Of a stretch of 64,000 bases of DNA, positions 35,351-43,247 are shown one piece after another (the first letter of the stretch is position 1; every line of letters begins with the position of its first letter). The DNA comes from an uncultured Pseudokineococcus sp. (GTDB lineage Bacteria; Actinomycetota; Actinomycetes; Actinomycetales; Quadrisphaeraceae): contig NZ_CANMPM010000012.1 in assembly GCF_947499845.1 (NCBI RefSeq), positions 33,936 through 97,935 of the forward strand, in the 5' to 3' direction. A program made the position numbers and the translations under genes. The notes beneath the pieces were generated by a model. It did no database searches and was not told where the DNA came from. It saw only the letters and a list, made by a program, of their open reading frames with translations.

Positions 35351-36907
35351 TCACACGGCGAGGCGTCCGCCCAGCCGTCCGAGCCGGCCGCGCGCCAGGA
35401 CGGTCGCCCGGGCGGCGACCCGCCGCCCGACCGCGGCGACGGCGTCCGCCCGTCGGCGCAGGTCGTGCGCCGGCCGGGCCCAGGTGGGGGCACCGGCGCG
35501 GGCGGCCGCCGGCCAGCACGCGACCACGGCGGGGAGGCGGCGCGCCCACGCGGCTGCGTCGTCGGCGCTCGGGTCGTCCCGGAGCCGGCGGCACGCCGCG
35601 ACGACGGCGCCGCGCAGGTCGGCCCGCACGAGCTCCCCGCCCCGGACGTCGTCACCGCCCGAGCGGGCCCCGGGCGGCAGGAGGCCGACGAGCGGGGCCA
35701 GCTCATCGGCGACGAGCGCGGGTCCCCGCGTGCCCGCCGCGGCGAGCGAGACGGCCAGGCGCACCGCCTCGACGTCGTCCTCCTCGGCACCCGTCCCCGC
35801 GACGTCGTCCCGCAGCCATCCGGCGTCCCGCGGGCCGGCGCCCACCGCGGGGGCCGGGGGCTCGGCGGTGGCTCCGGAGGGCGCGCGGCGGACTAGGTGC
35901 AGGCCCGGGCCGCTGCCGTCCGCGTCGGGCGCGTGGACCACCACGGCCTCCTCGGCCCCCGGCGCCCCCGCGCCGAGGACGACCACGCCGGTGGTGGCAC
36001 CGCTGAGGCGGACCAGAACCTCGCGCAGCGCGACGGCCGCGCCGCTCGACCCCTCCACGCGCACGGCCGCCGCACCGGCGGCGTCGGCGCGCGCCAGCGC
36101 CCAGAGGCCGTAGGCCACGACCACCGCGCCGAGGGCGCCCGTGGCGGCCGGGGCGAGGTCGGCGTCCGCGTCGCTCGCCGCCAGGAGCAGGCGCGCCCGT
36201 CGCGAGGAGCCGGCGAGCAGCGAGGACACGCCTCCGGTGGCGGGCGAGGCTCGGTCGAGCGCGCGCTCGTACCGTGTCAGCGACCCGTCCGGCGTCCAGC
36301 TCGCCCGTACCCCGGACAGCCGGGCCATCACCACGTCGGACCGGTGGTTGTCCCCCGAGTGCCGCCAGGTGCCGGGTCGCCCCCCGAGGTCGGCGACGAC
36401 GGCCGCGTAGGCCGCCCCCTCGCCCTTCTCGGCCGCCAGGTCGCTGGACGTCCACACCAGGTCGCGCTCGTCGAGGACGCCGGCCCGGGCGAGCAGCCGG
36501 CGCAGCTGGTCGGTCGTCAGCGGCGTGTCGGACAGGAAGCCCACCTGCGCCCCCAGGTCCCGCTCGCGGGCCAGGCGCGCGGCGGTGCCGGGCACCTCCC
36601 GGGTCAGGAGGACCTCGACGTCGACCTCCGCCTCGACGAGCCCGGGCGCGCTGGCCGGGTCCAGGGCGAGCAGCGTGACGAGCTCGCGGGCGACGTCGTC
36701 GAGCGTGCGACCCGGCCCCACCCGCCGCCGGGCGAGGTGCTCGGCGCGCTCGCGGGCCTCGACGTACTGCTCGGCGGACGTGGTCACGAGACCGGCGCGC
36801 CGCAGCCGATCGGCGACGACGTAGCCCACCTGCCGCGGCTCGCCCAGGGCACGCGTGATGGCGGTGTCGAAGCAGTCGACGGTGACGAGGTGCGTCGGGG
36901 CCGGCAC
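35351..36907 (-). CDS. HAD-superfamily protein (COG5610-like) with long C-terminal extension
   Basis: 518 residues. The N-terminal ~230 are a haloacid-dehalogenase fold: motif I VDCFDTAITRALG, motif II in FLSDTPLTTDQLRRLL, motif III/IV in WRHSGDNHRSDVVMARLSG. This is the branch often found with surface-polysaccharide enzymes. The C-terminal ~280 residues (including VVVAYGLWALARAD, VLGAGAPGAEEAVVVH) match nothing I recognise. GTG 36907 has ggagg upstream; ATG 37009 is possible. Divergent from the UbiA-like gene, sharing a 192-base gap. Confidence 0.7.
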   Translation of the reverse strand: MPAPTHLVTVDCFDTAITRALGEPRQVGYVVADRLRRAGLVTTSAEQYVEARERAEHLARRRVGPGRTLDDVARELVTLLALDPASAPGLVEAEVDVEVLLTREVPGTAARLARERDLGAQVGFLSDTPLTTDQLRRLLARAGVLDERDLVWTSSDLAAEKGEGAAYAAVVADLGGRPGTWRHSGDNHRSDVVMARLSGVRASWTPDGSLTRYERALDRASPATGGVSSLLAGSSRRARLLLAASDADADLAPAATGALGAVVVAYGLWALARADAAGAAAVRVEGSSGAAVALREVLVRLSGATTGVVVLGAGAPGAEEAVVVHAPDADGSGPGLHLVRRAPSGATAEPPAPAVGAGPRDAGWLRDDVAGTGAEEDDVEAVRLAVSLAAAGTRGPALVADELAPLVGLLPPGARSGGDDVRGGELVRADLRGAVVAACRRLRDDPSADDAAAWARRLPAVVACWPAAARAGAPTWARPAHDLRRRADAVAAVGRRVAARATVLARGRLGRLGGRLAV

Positions 36908-37085
36908 GGGCCTCTTCCTCCAGGGGGCGGGTGGCGCGGGGTCCTGCGGATGGTGCCCCAGCAGGGGACATCTCCGCGCGGACCGGAGGTGGACGGCCGG
37001 TGACGGCATCCGTACGGGCGAACGCCGCAGTCACCCGGTCGTGGGTGCGCAGCCTCGTCGGCGCCGGAGGCAGATGCCGATGGCC

Positions 37086-37091
37086 TACGGT
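37086..37091 (+). promoter_or_regulatory. leaderless promoter -10 (TACGGT), UbiA-like gene
   Basis: TACGGT, 8 bases before GTG 37100; no Shine-Dalgarno. Confidence 0.45.
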
Positions 37092-37099
37092 CACGGCTC

Positions 37100-38485
37100 G
37101 TGAGCGCGGCCAGGGGGGTGCGGGTGGACGCCGTCACGCAGCGTCTCCGAGGTGGTGGCGCTGCTGCGGACGTCGCCACGACGCGGGGGGCGCCGGGGGA
37201 GGACCTGCGGGCCACGCGCCGGCAGGTCCTGGGGCGGGCGCTGCTGCCGCGATCGCGCGAGATGCTGCTCAAGCTGCCCCTCGTGCCGCTCGGCGCGGCC
37301 GTCGCGCTGGTGGCCGCGGGGAGCGTGCCCGGTCCGGGGGCGATCGCCCAGCTCGTCGTGCTGTGGGTCGTCGTGGAGCCCCTGGCCTACCAGGCCCGCT
37401 ACCAGCTCAACGACCTGCGGGACCGCGCCGCCGACGCGGCCCACCCCGAGCGCGACCACCGCGGTCGTCTCACGTTCCCCTGGACGCCCGCGCGCGCCGC
37501 GGTGGTGTGGGGGAGCCTCGGCGCCCGCGTCGCCGCGGCCGTCGCCCTGGCGGTGCTGCTCCCCGGCTCCGCCGGCGAGGCCGCCGTCGCCTTCCTGGTG
37601 CTCCTCGTCCTCGTCTCGGGCGCCTACGAGCTCGCCCGTGAGCGCGTCCGCCGGTCGGGCCCCGTCGCGCCCGACGGGGTCGACGCCCGGCGCCTCGGGC
37701 TCCCCGTCCTGGCGTGCGTGCCGCTGGGGTACGGCCTGCGCGTGTGGACGGGCTTCCACGCCGCCGCCGGCGATCTGCCGCCGCTGCTCGGCGTCCTCCT
37801 CGTGGCCACGGTCCTCGCGACCTACACCGCCTGCGTGCTCCTCGCCTGGGCCCTCGAGGCGACGACCTTCCTGGGGGAGCGGGGCGCCCCGCCGGCGGAG
37901 GGGCTCGGGCGCCGCGCGCACGTGGCCCTGCTGCTCGCCCACGCCGGTCTGCTGCGAGCCGAGGGCCGCTCGCCGAGCCCCGTCCCCGGCCGCGCCCTGG
38001 TCGTCGCGCGCGACCGCCCCGCCGCGTCCGCCCTCGACCTGCGGGCCTGGGACGTCGCGGGCGCTGCCGCCGTCGTGGGCGCCTACCTCGTGGCGGGCGC
38101 CGGCACCGGGGCCGACGGCGCGGTCCGGGCGGTCCTCGTCGCGGCGGGCCTCCTCAGCGCGGCTGCGCCGTCCCTGGTGCACCTGCGCAGCCGCCCCGGC
38201 TCCGGACCCTGGGACGGGCGGGCGCCGTGGCTCGCGCCGGGGTCGCTGGCCGTCGTCGTCGCGCTGGAATGGGTCCTGCTCGTCGGAGCGCTGGTGGCGG
38301 TGCTGGTGCTGGCTCCGGCGCAGGCGCGGCTGCTCTGGGTGCCGGCCTTCGTCCTCTTCCAGGTCGGCTCGACGCGCACCAGCTCCTACGAGCGGGGCTT
38401 CGGTCCGCTGTCGACGGTCCGACGCCCGCTGGCGTGGCTCCGGCGGCGTCGCGGCCAGCGCGGGCCCGTCACGGCGACAGGCTGA
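37100..38485 (+). CDS. UbiA-like polytopic membrane protein
   Basis: 461 residues with about nine hydrophobic segments. The cytosolic loop at residues ~100-120 reads YQLNDLRDRAADAAHPERD, which matches the UbiA prenyltransferase Asp-rich motif NDxxDxxxD. A clear second Asp-rich motif is missing, and the protein is longer than usual UbiA enzymes (~290), so activity on a polyprenyl diphosphate is uncertain. Divergent from the HAD protein; such a pair could modify a lipid-linked sugar (inference). Confidence 0.65.
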   Translation: MSAARGVRVDAVTQRLRGGGAAADVATTRGAPGEDLRATRRQVLGRALLPRSREMLLKLPLVPLGAAVALVAAGSVPGPGAIAQLVVLWVVVEPLAYQARYQLNDLRDRAADAAHPERDHRGRLTFPWTPARAAVVWGSLGARVAAAVALAVLLPGSAGEAAVAFLVLLVLVSGAYELARERVRRSGPVAPDGVDARRLGLPVLACVPLGYGLRVWTGFHAAAGDLPPLLGVLLVATVLATYTACVLLAWALEATTFLGERGAPPAEGLGRRAHVALLLAHAGLLRAEGRSPSPVPGRALVVARDRPAASALDLRAWDVAGAAAVVGAYLVAGAGTGADGAVRAVLVAAGLLSAAAPSLVHLRSRPGSGPWDGRAPWLAPGSLAVVVALEWVLLVGALVAVLVLAPAQARLLWVPAFVLFQVGSTRTSSYERGFGPLSTVRRPLAWLRRRRGQRGPVTATG

Positions 38486-38532
38486 CGGGGGAGGCGCCCG
38501 ACGTCGCGGTGCGACGGTCGGCCCCCGCCCCC

Positions 38533-38553
38533 TAATGTCATAACGCTCATTAT
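38533..38553. other. AT-rich island with TAATG-N10-CATTA symmetry
   Basis: A 21-base stretch with about 14 A/T lies between the convergent UbiA-like and sulfurtransferase genes, in surroundings above 75% GC. TAATG (38533-38537) and CATTA (38548-38552) are inverted. Directly after it, TCGACCAG is repeated (two copies, 11 bases apart). No gene is visible. Confidence 0.5.
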
Positions 38554-38593
38554 CGGCGGTCGACCAGCGATCGACCAGGAGGGGCCGTCAGGG

Positions 38594-39445
38594 CTACGGT
38601 CCGACCGCCACCGGCCGCGCCGGGTCGTTTGACCACGCCGACCACGAGCCGGCGAAGAGCACCGGGCGGCGGCCGGCGAGCTCCAGCGCCAGCGCCTCGT
38701 GCGCGGCGGTGACGCCGGAGCCGCACGAGACGCCGACCTCCTCGCCGGGTCCGACGCCCAGCGCGGCGAAGCGCCGGGACAGCTCGTGGGCGTCGCGGAA
38801 CCGGCCGTCGGCGTCGAGGTTGTCCGCGGTGGGCGCGCTGAGGGCGCCCGGCACGTGCCCGGCCCGCGGGTCGACCGGCTCCACCTCGCCCGTGTAGCGC
38901 TCGTGGGCGCGGGCGTCGAGGAGGCGGCCGCGGGCGGCCAGGTCCGCGGCGCCGTCGGCGTCCACCACGGGCAGGTGCCCGGCGGCCAGGTCGACGTCAC
39001 CGGGCACCGGGTCCTCGGGCTCGCCGGAGGCGGTGGGCAGGCCGGCGGCGCGCCAGGCGGCCAGGCCGCCGTCGAGCAGGCGGACGTCGTCCAGGCCGCC
39101 CCAGCGCAGCAGCCACCAGGCCCGGGCGGCGGACAGGCCGCCGACGTCGTCGAGCACCACGACGCCGCGGCCGCGGCGCACGCCCCAGCGCCGGGCGGCG
39201 GCCTGCAGGTCGGCCACCGCGGGCAGCGGGTGGCGTCCGTCCACGGGCTCCCCGTGGCCGGCGAGCTCGCGCTCGAGGTCGACGTAGACCGAGCCCGGCA
39301 CCCGCTCGGCCCGGTGGGCGTCGCGGCCGTCGGGGCGGCCGAGCGCCCAGCGGACGTCGAGGACGACCGGCGGCGACGGCGCGGCCAGGGCCTCCGCCAG
39401 CGCGGGCGCGTCGACGAGCAGGGTCTCGCGCGTCCCGGGGTCCAC
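38594..39445 (-). CDS. sseA: thiosulfate/3-mercaptopyruvate sulfurtransferase (tandem rhodanese)
   Basis: 283 residues, two rhodanese domains. The C-terminal active loop is [12 protein letters not shown] with the catalytic cysteine; CGSGVT resembles 3-mercaptopyruvate sulfurtransferases more than CRKGVT thiosulfate enzymes. The N-terminal domain ([14 protein letters not shown]...) lacks the cysteine, as expected. GTG 39445 lies 7 bases after TAGCGT (minus strand): leaderless. Confidence 0.92.
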   Translation of the reverse strand: MDPGTRETLLVDAPALAEALAAPSPPVVLDVRWALGRPDGRDAHRAERVPGSVYVDLERELAGHGEPVDGRHPLPAVADLQAAARRWGVRRGRGVVVLDDVGGLSAARAWWLLRWGGLDDVRLLDGGLAAWRAAGLPTASGEPEDPVPGDVDLAAGHLPVVDADGAADLAARGRLLDARAHERYTGEVEPVDPRAGHVPGALSAPTADNLDADGRFRDAHELSRRFAALGVGPGEEVGVSCGSGVTAAHEALALELAGRRPVLFAGSWSAWSNDPARPVAVGP

Positions 39446-39452
39446 GACGCCG

Positions 39453-39458
39453 ACGCTA
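39453..39458 (-). promoter_or_regulatory. leaderless promoter -10 (TAGCGT), sulfurtransferase gene
   Basis: TAGCGT on the minus strand, 7 bases before GTG 39445. Confidence 0.55.
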
Positions 39459-39528
39459 CGCCGCCCGCGCCGCCCGGCGGCCGGGTCGCCGGCCGCCTCG
39501 CCGGGAAGGTGGTGCCCCTCCCGCTCGT

Positions 39529-39534
39529 TACCCT
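39529..39534 (+). promoter_or_regulatory. candidate -10 (TACCCT) for panD
   Basis: TACCCT, about 60 bases before the panD ATG; the start codon itself has a Shine-Dalgarno-like gagcggg upstream. Confidence 0.4.
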
Positions 39535-39594
39535 CGAGCGAGCACGGATCGGGCCCGAGGCACGGGTCCGGCGCACGGGCGGACAGGAGCGGGC

Positions 39595-40041
39595 ATGCGG
39601 CGCACGGTCGTCAACGGCAAGATCCACCGGGCCACGGTCACGGAGGCCGACCTGCACTACGTCGGCTCCATCACCATCGACGCCGAGCTGGCCGAGGCCG
39701 CCGACCTCGTCGAGGGCGAGCAGGTCCAGGTGGTCGACGTGACGAACGGCGCCCGGCTCACCACCTACGTCATCCCCGGCGAGCCCGGCAGCGGCGTCAT
39801 CGGCATCAACGGCGCTGCGGCGCACCTCATCTCGCCGGGCGACCTCGTCATCATCATGTCGTTCGTCGAGCTCGAGGAGTCCGAGCGCGAGGGCCACTCC
39901 CCCCGCGTCGTCCACGTCGACGCGGCCAACCGCCAGGTCGCCCTCGGCGGTGACCTCTCCGCCCCGGTGCCGGCCGGCGAGGGCCGCGACGTCCCCGCCA
40001 TGCAGCGCCCTCCCCTGGCCCTGGCGACGACCCCCGTCTGA
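39595..40041 (+). CDS. panD: aspartate 1-decarboxylase precursor
   Basis: Makes beta-alanine from aspartate for pantothenate and CoA. 148 residues; self-cleaves at Gly24-Ser25 (HYVGSITID) to form the pyruvoyl group on Ser25. Lys9 and the later [21 protein letters not shown] block are conserved. The C-terminal ~25 residues are a variable tail. Standing alone, not with panB/panC. Confidence 0.96.
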   Translation: MRRTVVNGKIHRATVTEADLHYVGSITIDAELAEAADLVEGEQVQVVDVTNGARLTTYVIPGEPGSGVIGINGAAAHLISPGDLVIIMSFVELEESEREGHSPRVVHVDAANRQVALGGDLSAPVPAGEGRDVPAMQRPPLALATTPV

Positions 40042-40106
40042 CCCCGCCCCCGGCGTCGGCGCGGCCGGGGCGCTCGCCGGCCCCGGGCGTGGCCGAGGAT
40101 GGGCGG

Positions 40107-41084
40107 GTGCAGACCTTCCTCCCCTACGCCAGCTTCGCCCGCAGCGCCGAGGTGCTCGACTCCCCTCGTCTGGGCAAGCAGCGGGTGGAGACGCTGCAGA
40201 TCCTGCGGGCGCTGGAGCTGCCCGACTACGGGTGGGCCAACCACCCGGCCGTCCTCATGTGGCGCGGGTGCACCCCGGCGCTCGTCGGCTACGGGCTCGC
40301 CTGCGTGGAGGCCTGGTCGCGGCGCGGCCACGCGGACGGCACGGCCGAGCTCATCGGCGAGTTCGCCCCCGACGTCGTCGGCGCCTCGCAGGACGAGCTG
40401 GCGGCGGCCGGGCTCATGCCCGCCTGGCTCGGCGACGAGGAGGTCCACCGCAGCCACCGCTCGGCCCTGCTGCGCAAGGACCCGGAGACCTACGCGCCCG
40501 TCTTCGGCGACGAGCCGGACGACCTGCCCTACGCCTGGCCCGAGCCGGCTCCGCCGGCGCCGCCGGCCGCGCCCCGGGGACGGCCGCTGTGGGTCGTGCG
40601 CCCCGGCGACGCCGAGACCCTCGCCGCGTTCCTCGCGGACGGCGTCGTCGGCCTGTCGGCCGGCTCGGGGGTCGACGTCGACGTCGTCGAGGGCCTCGAG
40701 GAGACCCGCCGGGCGGCCGAGGCGGCCGCCCTCGAGCGGGCGGCGCAGAAGGGGGGCGACCCCTCCCCCGTCGCCGAGCCCGACCTGCGGGCGCTGCTCA
40801 AGCGGCTGCACCCCGAGCGCCGCCCGGGCAAGGAGCTGCGCCAGCTGCACTCGCTCGTCCACGAGGTCGCGGTCGGGGACGAGGTCGGCCTGCCGATCGA
40901 GGGCGAGCGCGCCCTGCTCGTCGGCGAGGTCGTCGGCGACTACGCCTTCGTCCCCCGCCGCGGCGCCCCTGCCCCCCATCGGCGGCCCGTGCGCTGGGGC
41001 GGGCGCCTCGCCCGGTCGGCGGCCCTCCCGCCGGCGGCGCTGCAGGACCCGCGGCGCCTCTTCCAGGTCCGCGTCGACGCCTGA
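40107..41084 (+). CDS. MSMEG_6728-family protein fused to an Mrr-N-like domain
   Basis: 325 residues. The N-terminal ~145 (QTFLPYASFARSAEVLDSPRLGKQRVETLQ, HHPA-type WANHPAVLMWRG) match the MSMEG_6728 / pyrimidine-dimer-glycosylase-like family. After a Pro-rich linker (residues ~146-160) a second domain begins LWVVRPGDAETLAAFLADGVVGLS and ends VAVGDEVGLP...RALLVGEVVGDYAFVP, a plan I associate with the N-terminal domain of Mrr-type restriction proteins, without the nuclease. GTG 40107 is chosen as the family start; GTG 40089 is possible. Confidence 0.65.
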   Translation: MQTFLPYASFARSAEVLDSPRLGKQRVETLQILRALELPDYGWANHPAVLMWRGCTPALVGYGLACVEAWSRRGHADGTAELIGEFAPDVVGASQDELAAAGLMPAWLGDEEVHRSHRSALLRKDPETYAPVFGDEPDDLPYAWPEPAPPAPPAAPRGRPLWVVRPGDAETLAAFLADGVVGLSAGSGVDVDVVEGLEETRRAAEAAALERAAQKGGDPSPVAEPDLRALLKRLHPERRPGKELRQLHSLVHEVAVGDEVGLPIEGERALLVGEVVGDYAFVPRRGAPAPHRRPVRWGGRLARSAALPPAALQDPRRLFQVRVDA

Positions 41085-41126
41085 GCCCCCCGGTGCGCGC
41101 CCCGGAAGTGCGAGAGGGCCCCGGAC

Positions 41127-41169
41127 GTGCAGGAGGGCCCCGGCGCGGTGCGCCGGGGCCCTCCTGCAC
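41127..41169. terminator. bidirectional terminator, perfect 20-bp stem
   Basis: 20 paired bases (41127-41146 with 41150-41169) and a 3-base loop GGT, between the convergent 40107 gene and the ABC permease gene ending at 41205. Confidence 0.88.
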
Positions 41170-41204
41170 GGGCCTGCTGGTCTCGGGCGGGTCAGGGGGG
41201 CGGG

Positions 41205-42104
41205 TCAGCCCTTGACGGAGCCCGACATCATCCCGCCGACGAAGTACTTGCCGAGGACGATGTAGACGACGAGCGTCGGCGCCGAGGCGAGCAGGGCGCC
41301 GGCCATCGACTGGCCGTAGTTCTGCAGCAGCGCGCCGTTGGCGAAGTTGTTCAGCGCCAGGGTCACCGGGCCGTTCTGGCTGGAGGCGAAGAACACCGCG
41401 AAGAGGAAGTCGTTCCAGGCGCTCGTGAACTGCCAGATGAGGACGACGACGAAGCCCGGCAGCGACACCGGCAGGATCACCGAGGCGTAGGTGCGCAGCA
41501 TGCCCGCGCCGTCGACGCGCGCCGCCTCGATGAGCTCCCCGGGCACCGACTCGTAGTAGTTGCGGAAGATCAGCGTCGTGATGGGGATGCCGTAGACGAC
41601 GTGCAGGATGATCAGCGAGGGGATGCCCGTCGGCACCTGCAGCGTGACCGTCAGCAGCTGCGCGAGGGGGATCACCACCGCCTGGTACGGGATGAACATC
41701 CCGAAGAGGATCAGCGTGAACACGAGGTTCGCGTAGGGGAAGCGCCAGCGCGAGAGCACGAACCCGTTCATCGAGCCGAGGACGGAGGAGATGACCGCCG
41801 CCGGGATGACCATGAGGAACGTGCGGCCGATGGCCGGGGCGAGCGCCTCCCAGGCCGCCGACCAGTTCTCCAGCGTCCAGGTGCTCGGCAGCGCCCAGGC
41901 TGTGTCCGGCGAGGCGTCGCCCGCCCCCTTGAAGCTCGTGACCACGAGCACGTACACGGGCGTGAGCACGAAGACGAGGAAGAGCAGGAGCAGCGCGTAG
42001 CGCAGCGTGCGCGCCCCGGAGAAGCGCCGCTCCCGGCGCCGGGGCGCGAGCCGCAGGCGCTCGTCCGGCTTCGGCCCGCTGACGGTGGCGGTCGTCGCGC
42101 TCAT
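41205..42104 (-). CDS. carbohydrate ABC transporter permease, MalG type
   Basis: Inner-membrane permease for an oligosaccharide, 299 residues, six transmembrane segments. The ATPase-contact EAA loop is EAARVDGAGMLRTYASVILP. The C-terminus GGMMSGSVKG is typical of MalG/LacG-like proteins. ATG 42104 overlaps the stop of the MalF-type gene (ATGA). Third gene of the transporter operon. No ATPase gene is nearby. Confidence 0.92.
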   Translation of the reverse strand: MSATTATVSGPKPDERLRLAPRRRERRFSGARTLRYALLLLFLVFVLTPVYVLVVTSFKGAGDASPDTAWALPSTWTLENWSAAWEALAPAIGRTFLMVIPAAVISSVLGSMNGFVLSRWRFPYANLVFTLILFGMFIPYQAVVIPLAQLLTVTLQVPTGIPSLIILHVVYGIPITTLIFRNYYESVPGELIEAARVDGAGMLRTYASVILPVSLPGFVVVLIWQFTSAWNDFLFAVFFASSQNGPVTLALNNFANGALLQNYGQSMAGALLASAPTLVVYIVLGKYFVGGMMSGSVKG

Positions 42105-43081
42105 CGGGTCTTCTCCGCTCGGGCGGTGCGCACCAGGTAGGGGATGATGAGGAGCGCCACGAGCAGCAGCAGGATGGTGCCCACCGCCGCCGCGTCCGCG
42201 TAGGCGAAGCTCGACTTGTACTGCAGCACGTCGACCGCCGGCACCTTCGTCGAGTAGTTCGACGAGTCCGCGATGGACAGGATGAGGTCGAAGACCTTCA
42301 GCGACATGTGGCCGATGATGATGAGCGCCGACAGCAGCACCGGGCTCAGCTGCGGGAAGATGACGTAGCGGTACAGCTTCCACTCGCTGGCGCCGTCCAT
42401 GCGGCCGGCCTCGCGCAGCTCCTCGGGGACCCCGCGGAAGCCGGCGAGGAAGAGCGCCATGACGTAGCCGGCCAGCTGCCAGACGGCGGGCAGCGCGATG
42501 GCGGCGATGCCCCAGCGCGGGTCGCTCCACCACGGGTTCTGCAGGAAGCCCAGGCCGACCATCTCGAAGAGCCGGTTGAGCCCCGACGCGTTGTCGCCCT
42601 GGTTGGAGTTGAGCAGCCAGCGCCACACGACGCCGGAGGCGACGAAGGACACCGCCATGGGGAAGAGGTAGACGGAGCGGAAGATCCCCTCCCCCTTGAT
42701 CGGCTTGTCGAGCAGCCAGGCCCACACGAAGCCCACCGCGAGCGCGCCGCCGAGGAAGACGACCGTGTAGAGCAGCATGTTGGCGAGCGAGTGCTGGAAG
42801 TCGGCGTCCTGGAGCAGGCGGACGTAGTTCTCGAGGCCCACGAAGGTCGCGGGCTCACGGCCCGTGGCGATCGCGGCGTCGTTGGCGTCCGTCATCGACG
42901 TCCGGATGTTGACCGCGATGAGGCCGTAGACGAAGACGGCCAGGACGACGAGGGACGGCGAGATGAGCAGCAGGGGGGCGACGTAGCGCCCGGCGTGCCG
43001 CCGGCGCCGGCGCTCCCCCGTCGGGGCGCTCGTGCCGGAGGAGCGGTCGGTGCGCGCGGCGGAGGTGGCGGGGCTGCTCAC
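42101..43081 (-). CDS. carbohydrate ABC transporter permease, MalF type
   Basis: 326 residues with six or seven transmembrane segments after a basic N-terminus (GERRRRRHAGRYVAP). The EAA loop reads EAGRMDGASEWKLYRYVIFP. Pairs with the MalG-type permease to form the membrane channel. GTG 43081. Separated from the binding-protein gene by 166 bases that include a strong hairpin, so it is likely expressed at a lower level than the binding protein. Confidence 0.92.
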   Translation of the reverse strand: MSSPATSAARTDRSSGTSAPTGERRRRRHAGRYVAPLLLISPSLVVLAVFVYGLIAVNIRTSMTDANDAAIATGREPATFVGLENYVRLLQDADFQHSLANMLLYTVVFLGGALAVGFVWAWLLDKPIKGEGIFRSVYLFPMAVSFVASGVVWRWLLNSNQGDNASGLNRLFEMVGLGFLQNPWWSDPRWGIAAIALPAVWQLAGYVMALFLAGFRGVPEELREAGRMDGASEWKLYRYVIFPQLSPVLLSALIIIGHMSLKVFDLILSIADSSNYSTKVPAVDVLQYKSSFAYADAAAVGTILLLLVALLIIPYLVRTARAEKTR

Positions 43082-43201
43082 CGGTCACCACCGCCGTCGG
43101 AGCCGCGGCGAGCCGCGGTCGGCGCTTGAGGGGTCACGGGGGGTCCTCCACGAGGTGCTGGGGCCTGCGGGCCGGTGCGCCGGTCCGGGGTCGAGCGGTG
43201 A

Positions 43202-43243
43202 CGCCGCGGCGCCCTCCCCGAGGCCGGGGAGGGCGCCGCGGCG
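43202..43243 (-). terminator. intercistronic hairpin between binding protein and permeases
   Basis: A perfect 18-bp stem (43202-43219 with 43226-43243, 6-base loop) starts 5 bases after the binding-protein stop. No T tract. Likely partial terminator or mRNA 3'-end stabiliser within the operon. Confidence 0.8.
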
Positions 43244-43247
43244 GGGG

